From contig NZ_JBEBUX010000149.1 of assembly GCF_040393045.1 (NCBI RefSeq), positions 1 through 9,711 on the forward strand: DNA of 9,711 nucleotides, in the 5' to 3' direction. Below, piece after piece: positions 6,560 to 9,711 of this stretch. Both the position numbers and the translations under genes were made by a program. A model generated the notes under the pieces. That model ran no database searches. It was given only the letters and a program-made list of their open reading frames with translations, and was not told the origin of the DNA. The DNA comes from Pollutimonas bauzanensis_A. GTDB lineage: Bacteria; Pseudomonadota; Gammaproteobacteria; Burkholderiales; Burkholderiaceae_B. Within the stretch, counting starts at the first letter, position 1, and each line of letters opens with the position of its first letter.

Positions 6560-7105
6560 ATGGCGGTAAACGAACAGCGTTTGGTGTGGCTAGACATGGA
6601 AATGACTGGCCTGGACCCAGAAAAAGAACGCATTATCGAAGTGGCAGTGGTTATTACCGAGCCTGACCTTACCTTTGTTGCTGAAGGTCCTGTATTGGTT
6701 ATACACCAGAGCCAGGAATTGCTGGACGCCATGGATAAATGGAATCAGTCTACGCACAGCAAAAGCGGGCTTATTGAAAAGGTCAAAGCATCCACGTTGA
6801 CAGAAGCCCAGGCCGAAGAGCAATTGCTTGCCTTTCTGGCCCAGCACGTGCCTGCGGGGAAATCGCCTATGTGCGGTAATACCATAGGGCAAGACCGCCG
6901 CTTCATGGTCAAGTATATGCCGAAGCTGGAAGAATACTTTCATTATCGCAACCTCGACGTTAGTACGTTGAAAGAGCTTTCTTTGCGTTGGAAGCCGGAA
7001 ATCTACAAAAGCTTCGTCAAGAAAAGCCGTCATGAAGCTTTGGCTGATATTTACGAGTCAATAGAAGAGCTCAAGCATTATCGCGAGCATTTCATTAAGT
7101 TGTAG
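6560..7105 (+). CDS. orn: Oligoribonuclease
   Basis: 3'-5' exoribonuclease that degrades 2-5 nucleotide RNAs, including pGpG from cyclic-di-GMP turnover; usually essential in proteobacteria that have it. The DEDDh residues fall exactly at the E. coli Orn positions: Asp12 and Glu14 (WLDMEMTGLDP), Asp112 (GNTIGQDRRF), His158 and Asp163 (SRHEALADI). The 181 residues match the family. In-frame TTG 6545 and ATG 6551 lie upstream, but GAGG at 6547-6550 sits 9 bases before ATG 6560, which gives the usual MAVNEQRLVWLDMEMTG start. The promoter must lie in the 45-base gap or inside the divergent protease gene. The 3' end overlaps paaX by 28 bases. Confidence 0.97.
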   Translation: MAVNEQRLVWLDMEMTGLDPEKERIIEVAVVITEPDLTFVAEGPVLVIHQSQELLDAMDKWNQSTHSKSGLIEKVKASTLTEAQAEEQLLAFLAQHVPAGKSPMCGNTIGQDRRFMVKYMPKLEEYFHYRNLDVSTLKELSLRWKPEIYKSFVKKSRHEALADIYESIEELKHYREHFIKL

Positions 7106-8058
7106 GCGGCGGGTTTGGCTGCTGCCGTGTCGTCGCGGCCGCCAAATCGTTCGAAGACATAAGGCTTGGCCGCCTGGTAATGGATGGGATCCTTGTCCAA
7201 TAGCAGGTTCAAGTGTTCTTCAGCCTGGTCAAAGATGGCCCAGTACAGTTCGCCGCAAAGCTCCCGGGCAACATGGCCCGGCCAGTCTGCCGGCAGCATT
7301 TGAACGGGCAGTTGCGGGTCGTGTAAAACGATGCGGCGCCATTCATGTATGGTTAGTGCGCGCACGGCAAAAGCTTGTGATGGCCGTATGTTCGGGTTCA
7401 GCGCTGCAAGCATGGGCGCAAAGGTATCTGTGAAGTCTTGATACTGGCGCGCTACGCCTTCCAGATCCCAGCACTGTGAAATCAACGAATTGATGATCAG
7501 GCCGTTACCTTCATTCAGCTCATGTGCACTAAGCACCAAGGCGTTATTGGACAGCTTCAGCTTGCTCAGCACCTTCTGCGCCACCGATGCCTGATTGCGG
7601 GGCAGTGCAAATACCCCCGGCGCTATGGCGCCAAAACCAGCCCATATCAGCTCCCGCCGCACTTCGCTGCGCTTGCTCAGGCTGCTGTTTCCAAATCGCG
7701 GTAACAATACCAGTGTCCAGTCGCCTTCCCATTGCGTGGGAGAGCCGTCGTAAATGCGGCCGGATGCTTGCCTGGTAAGTTCGCTGCCGTTTTCACTCAG
7801 GCGATAAAGGCTGCGTCGTCCATGGCGCTCGGATTGCAGCCAATCCTGCGCCACGAGGCGAAACACGCTCGTACGCAATAAGCGCTCATTGATTCCCAGG
7901 GGAGTGACCAGCTCGATCAGGTCGCTAAGCCATATGCTGCCGCCATGCGGGCCGATTGCGTCGCCCAGCAAGGTGACGCACAGGGACTTGGCGCGCGGCG
8001 GGTCGCGCTCCAGCAAGGAGCTGATAAGGTGCTGTAGCGTGCTTTGAGAGTCTTGCAT
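7078..8058 (-). CDS. paaX: Phenylacetic acid degradation repressor PaaX
   Basis: GntR-like transcriptional repressor of the phenylacetate catabolic operon, released from DNA by phenylacetyl-CoA. The 326 residues match the family (about 300-320). The N-terminal winged helix lies at about residues 22-90 (AKSLCVTLLGDAIGPHGG, then INERLLRTSVFRLVAQDWL, then GRRSLYRLS). The PaaX central domain follows from ~105 (EGDWTLVLLP, RRELIWAGFGAIAPGVFALP), and the C-terminal domain carries IHEWRRIVLHDPQLP. It is transcribed divergently from paaA across a 142-base regulatory gap, so autoregulation is likely. The last codons run into the end of orn on the other strand. The ATG at 8058 has only a weak GGA upstream. 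Confidence 0.95.
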   Translation of the reverse strand: MQDSQSTLQHLISSLLERDPPRAKSLCVTLLGDAIGPHGGSIWLSDLIELVTPLGINERLLRTSVFRLVAQDWLQSERHGRRSLYRLSENGSELTRQASGRIYDGSPTQWEGDWTLVLLPRFGNSSLSKRSEVRRELIWAGFGAIAPGVFALPRNQASVAQKVLSKLKLSNNALVLSAHELNEGNGLIINSLISQCWDLEGVARQYQDFTDTFAPMLAALNPNIRPSQAFAVRALTIHEWRRIVLHDPQLPVQMLPADWPGHVARELCGELYWAIFDQAEEHLNLLLDKDPIHYQAAKPYVFERFGGRDDTAAAKPAAYNLMKCSR

Positions 8059-8087
8059 AACCCAGTATCCGTTAACCGATCCGCCAT

Positions 8088-8093
8088 CTTATA
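8088..8093 (-). promoter_or_regulatory. Possible -10 box of paaX
   Basis: On the minus strand this reads TATAAG, a 5 of 6 match to the sigma-70 -10 consensus, 29 bases upstream of the paaX ATG. No good -35 sits at normal spacing, so paaX may depend on an activator or use another site within the shared control region. Confidence 0.3.
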
Positions 8094-8109
8094 CGAAGCC
8101 GTGAACACC

Positions 8110-8158
8110 TTATTTGATACTAAAATTTGATTGACATCAATATTTTTGTATTAAATAA
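8110..8158. promoter_or_regulatory. Long-spaced inverted repeat, candidate PaaX operator
   Basis: TTATTTGATAC (8110-8120) and GTATTAAATAA (8148-8158) are inverted repeats matching at 10 of 11 positions, separated by 27 bases. The left arm lies just upstream of the paaA -35, and the right arm covers the -10. A repressor holding both arms would cover the promoter. Each arm contains a TGATAC-like core similar to the TGATTC element I recall for PaaX operators. The assignment to PaaX rests on position and this resemblance. Confidence 0.6.
8127..8140. promoter_or_regulatory. FNR/Anr-type box over the paaA promoter
   Basis: TTGATTGACATCAA is a perfect match to the FNR consensus TTGAT-N4-ATCAA. Its centre lies at about -32.5 relative to the predicted paaA start at 8166, overlapping the -35 box. 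That is a repressing position rather than the -41.5 position used by class II activators. The same bases also form a second palindrome, ATTGA-N2-TCAAT (8130-8141). Confidence 0.6.
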
Positions 8159-8159
8159 T
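8131..8159 (+). promoter_or_regulatory. Sigma-70 promoter of the paa operon
   Basis: A perfect -35 TTGACA (8131-8136), a 17-base spacer and -10 AATAAT (8154-8159, 5 of 6) form one of the best promoters in the window, set in AT-rich DNA. The predicted start is near 8166, leaving a 35-base leader to paaA. Confidence 0.8.
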
Positions 8160-8200
8160 GAACCATTAAAAGGTCTGGTGATAATTACAAGGAGGCTGAC

Positions 8201-9193
8201 ATGTATGCACAGCTCGTGGAGACAGGCGTTAAAAGTGTTCGTTCTGTAGATCAGTTGTCAGGGCCGGAACTTGCATTCCAGCAGCGTATTGACGAGGGCA
8301 TACGGATCGAACCCAAGGACTGGATGCCTGAGCCTTACCGTAAAACGCTGGTGCGTCAGATTTCGCAGCATGCGCATTCGGAGATCGTAGGCATGCTGCC
8401 CGAAGGCAACTGGATTACCCGCGCGCCTTCGCTAAAGCGCAAGGCTATCTTGCTGGCCAAAGTTCAGGACGAGGCTGGTCATGGCCTGTACCTGTACAGC
8501 GCAGCTGAAACCTTGGGTGTTTCGCGCGATGATCTGGTCAACGACTTGCATACGGGTAAAGCCAAGTATTCCAGCATTTTCAATTACCCTACGCTGACCT
8601 GGGCCGATATCGGCATGGTGGGCTGGTTGGTCGACGGTTCGGCCATCATCAACCAGATCCCTTTGTGCCGCTGTTCGTATGGTCCCTACGCGCGCGCCAT
8701 GGTGCGGGTTTGCAAGGAAGAGTCCTTCCATCAGCGTCAGGGCTACGATTTGTTGATACAGATGTGCCTGCACGGCACGCAGGCGCAAAAGGACATGTGC
8801 CAGGAGGCCTTTAACCGGTGGTGGTGGCCGGCCCTGATGATGTTCGGGCCGTCGGACGCCGATTCCCCCAACAGCGCGCAGTCCATGCAATGGCGCATCA
8901 AGCTGTTCTCGAACGACGAACTGCGTCAGAAAATGGTTGATCAAACCGTTCCGCAGGCCGAATACCTGGGTCTGAAGGTGCCCGATCCCGATCTTAAATG
9001 GAATGAAGAACGTGGCCATTACGATTTCGGTGAAATCGACTGGTCCGAATTTTATGCTGTGATTAAAGGGAATGGCCCATGCAACCGGGAACGCCTTGCC
9101 GCGCGCGTTAGCGCCCATGAGAACGGCGCTTGGGTGCGCGATGCCTTTTCCGCTTATGCCGACAAGCAGGCCCGCAAAAAAGCGGCCGCCTGA
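8201..9193 (+). CDS. paaA: Phenylacetyl-CoA 1,2-epoxidase, catalytic subunit PaaA
   Basis: Di-iron oxygenase subunit that, with PaaB, PaaC and the reductase PaaE, converts phenylacetyl-CoA plus O2 and NADPH to ring-1,2-epoxyphenylacetyl-CoA, the dearomatising step of aerobic phenylacetate breakdown. The 330 residues match the family. Likely iron ligands are Glu61 (HSEIVGMLPEGNW), Glu91 and His94 (QDEAGHGLYLYSAAE), and Glu174 and His177 (KEESFHQRQGYD), with two visible ExxH motifs. The start is certain: AAGGAGG at 8189-8195 sits 5 bases before the ATG. It is first in the operon and read from the strong promoter in the paaX-paaA gap; a 58-base gap separates it from paaB. Confidence 0.98.
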   Translation: MYAQLVETGVKSVRSVDQLSGPELAFQQRIDEGIRIEPKDWMPEPYRKTLVRQISQHAHSEIVGMLPEGNWITRAPSLKRKAILLAKVQDEAGHGLYLYSAAETLGVSRDDLVNDLHTGKAKYSSIFNYPTLTWADIGMVGWLVDGSAIINQIPLCRCSYGPYARAMVRVCKEESFHQRQGYDLLIQMCLHGTQAQKDMCQEAFNRWWWPALMMFGPSDADSPNSAQSMQWRIKLFSNDELRQKMVDQTVPQAEYLGLKVPDPDLKWNEERGHYDFGEIDWSEFYAVIKGNGPCNRERLAARVSAHENGAWVRDAFSAYADKQARKKAAA

Positions 9194-9203
9194 GCACTTT
9201 TAT

Positions 9204-9298
9204 TGACTGCGTATGCGGCGTTGGCGCCCTTGTGCAGCAAAGGATACGAAAATGAGCCAAAACGGATGGCCCCTCTGGGAAGTGTTCATACGCAGTCA
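9204..9298. repeat. 12-base inverted repeat bracketing the paaB start
   Basis: TGACTGCGTATG (9204-9215) and CATACGCAGTCA (9287-9298) are perfect inverted repeats separated by 71 bases that contain the paaB ribosome binding site, start codon and first codons. In the mRNA they could close a long-range hairpin. The right copy encodes part of FIRSQ in PaaB and is under protein-coding constraint, so the pairing may be accidental. Confidence 0.35.
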
Positions 9299-9539
9299 GC
9301 ATGGTCTGGCCCATAAGCACGTAGGCAGCTTGCATGCGTCCGACGCCGAAATGGCCATTAATAATGCGCGTGACGTTTATACACGCCGCAATGAAGGGTT
9401 GAGCATCTGGGTGGTCAAGGCGGCCGATGTGGTCGCCAGCAGCCCAGGCGACAAAGAACCGCTGTTTGAGCCTGCCAACAACAAGGTTTACCGGCACCCG
9501 ACGTTCTTTCCCATGCCCGACGAAATCAAACACATGTAG
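9252..9539 (+). CDS. paaB: Phenylacetyl-CoA 1,2-epoxidase subunit PaaB
   Basis: Small subunit needed for assembly and activity of the PaaABCE epoxidase complex. The 95 residues match E. coli PaaB along the whole length, with WPLWEVFIRSQHGLAHKHVG, NARDVYTRRNEG, SIWVVKAADVVAS and the C-terminal NKVYRHPTFFPMPDEIKHM region split across conserved blocks. An in-frame ATG at 9213 would add 13 residues (MRRWRPC...) foreign to the family. AAAGGA at 9239-9244 with 7-base spacing selects ATG 9252. It sits between paaA and paaC in the usual operon order. Confidence 0.96.
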   Translation: MSQNGWPLWEVFIRSQHGLAHKHVGSLHASDAEMAINNARDVYTRRNEGLSIWVVKAADVVASSPGDKEPLFEPANNKVYRHPTFFPMPDEIKHM

Positions 9540-9547
9540 GGGGTCCC

Positions 9548-9711
9548 ATGGATCAGGCCTTGTTCCAGTATTTGCTCCGAATGGGTGATACCACACTGAT
9601 ACTTTCGCACCGTTTGTCCGAGCTTACAGGCCATGGACCGGCGCTCGAGGAAGATCTGGCCATGACTAACGTGGCGTTGGATTTGCTCGGCCAGTCCCGG
9701 TTATGGCTGAC
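9548..9711 (+). CDS. paaC: Phenylacetyl-CoA 1,2-epoxidase subunit PaaC (partial, 3' end beyond window)
   Basis: Structural partner of PaaA in the epoxidase core; it shares the ferritin-like fold but lacks the catalytic role. Only 54 complete codons are present (MDQALFQYLLRMGDTTLILS at the start, ending in ALDLLGQSRLWL). LRMGD and LALDLLGQ-type blocks match the PaaC N-terminus, and full-length members have about 250 residues. The ribosome binding site AGGGGG (9538-9543) overlaps the paaB stop codon, with ATG 4 bases further on, so the two are tightly coupled. The frame is open to the window edge. Confidence 0.93.
   Translation, partial: MDQALFQYLLRMGDTTLILSHRLSELTGHGPALEEDLAMTNVALDLLGQSRLWL

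Noticed and set aside
8432..9118. 228-codon minus-strand frame inside paaA
   Set aside because: It is antisense to a strongly conserved catalytic gene and its sequence is a mirror of paaA codon bias, with no independent start signal.
9213..9251. Extended paaB start at ATG 9213
   Set aside because: The 13 added residues are not found in PaaB proteins, and AAAGGA before ATG 9252 marks the real start.
9108..9596. 162-codon minus-strand frame across paaB
   Set aside because: It is antisense to paaB and the start of paaC; low-complexity basic end and no ribosome binding site.

Overview
The window reads as a chromosomal segment of a betaproteobacterium, most likely of the Alcaligenaceae (Bordetella/Pusillimonas type). 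This rests on recognising the protein sequences and the mix of housekeeping and aromatic-catabolism genes; no rRNA or other taxonomic marker is present. Coding density is high. I see no IS element, tRNA, CRISPR array or sign of recent transfer.

Left part (1-3137): a complete large acyl-CoA dehydrogenase of the DmdC-like ~600-residue class, then a single-cysteine peroxiredoxin closed by a strong bidirectional terminator. The next 250 bases look empty but hold two tandem LexA-type (SOS) boxes. Downstream is a 58-codon gene (2806-2982) with an ideal ribosome binding site, encoding a cationic, proline-rich tail followed by one membrane helix. This candidate DNA-damage-inducible small membrane protein is the most novel item here.

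Middle part (3138-7105): rplS (ribosomal protein L19), standing apart from its usual rpsP-rimM-trmD partners, with a structured leader and a strong terminator. It is followed by a CoA-pyrophosphatase-type Nudix hydrolase. On the minus strand an M48 (Ste24-like) membrane protease and the ribosome-assembly GTPase rsgA overlap by 8 bases. orn (oligoribonuclease) diverges from the protease gene.

Right part (7078-9711): the regulator and first genes of phenylacetate catabolism. paaX (repressor) is on the minus strand and its end overlaps the end of orn by 28 bases. Divergently, paaA, paaB and the first 54 codons of paaC encode subunits of the phenylacetyl-CoA 1,2-epoxidase, and the operon runs off the window. 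The 142-base paaX-paaA gap holds a near-consensus sigma-70 promoter for paaA and a long-spaced inverted repeat that brackets it (candidate PaaX operator). A perfect FNR-type box (TTGAT-N4-ATCAA) lies over the -35 element. The layout suggests dual repression of an oxygen-consuming pathway: by PaaX when phenylacetyl-CoA is absent, and by an FNR-type protein when oxygen is absent.
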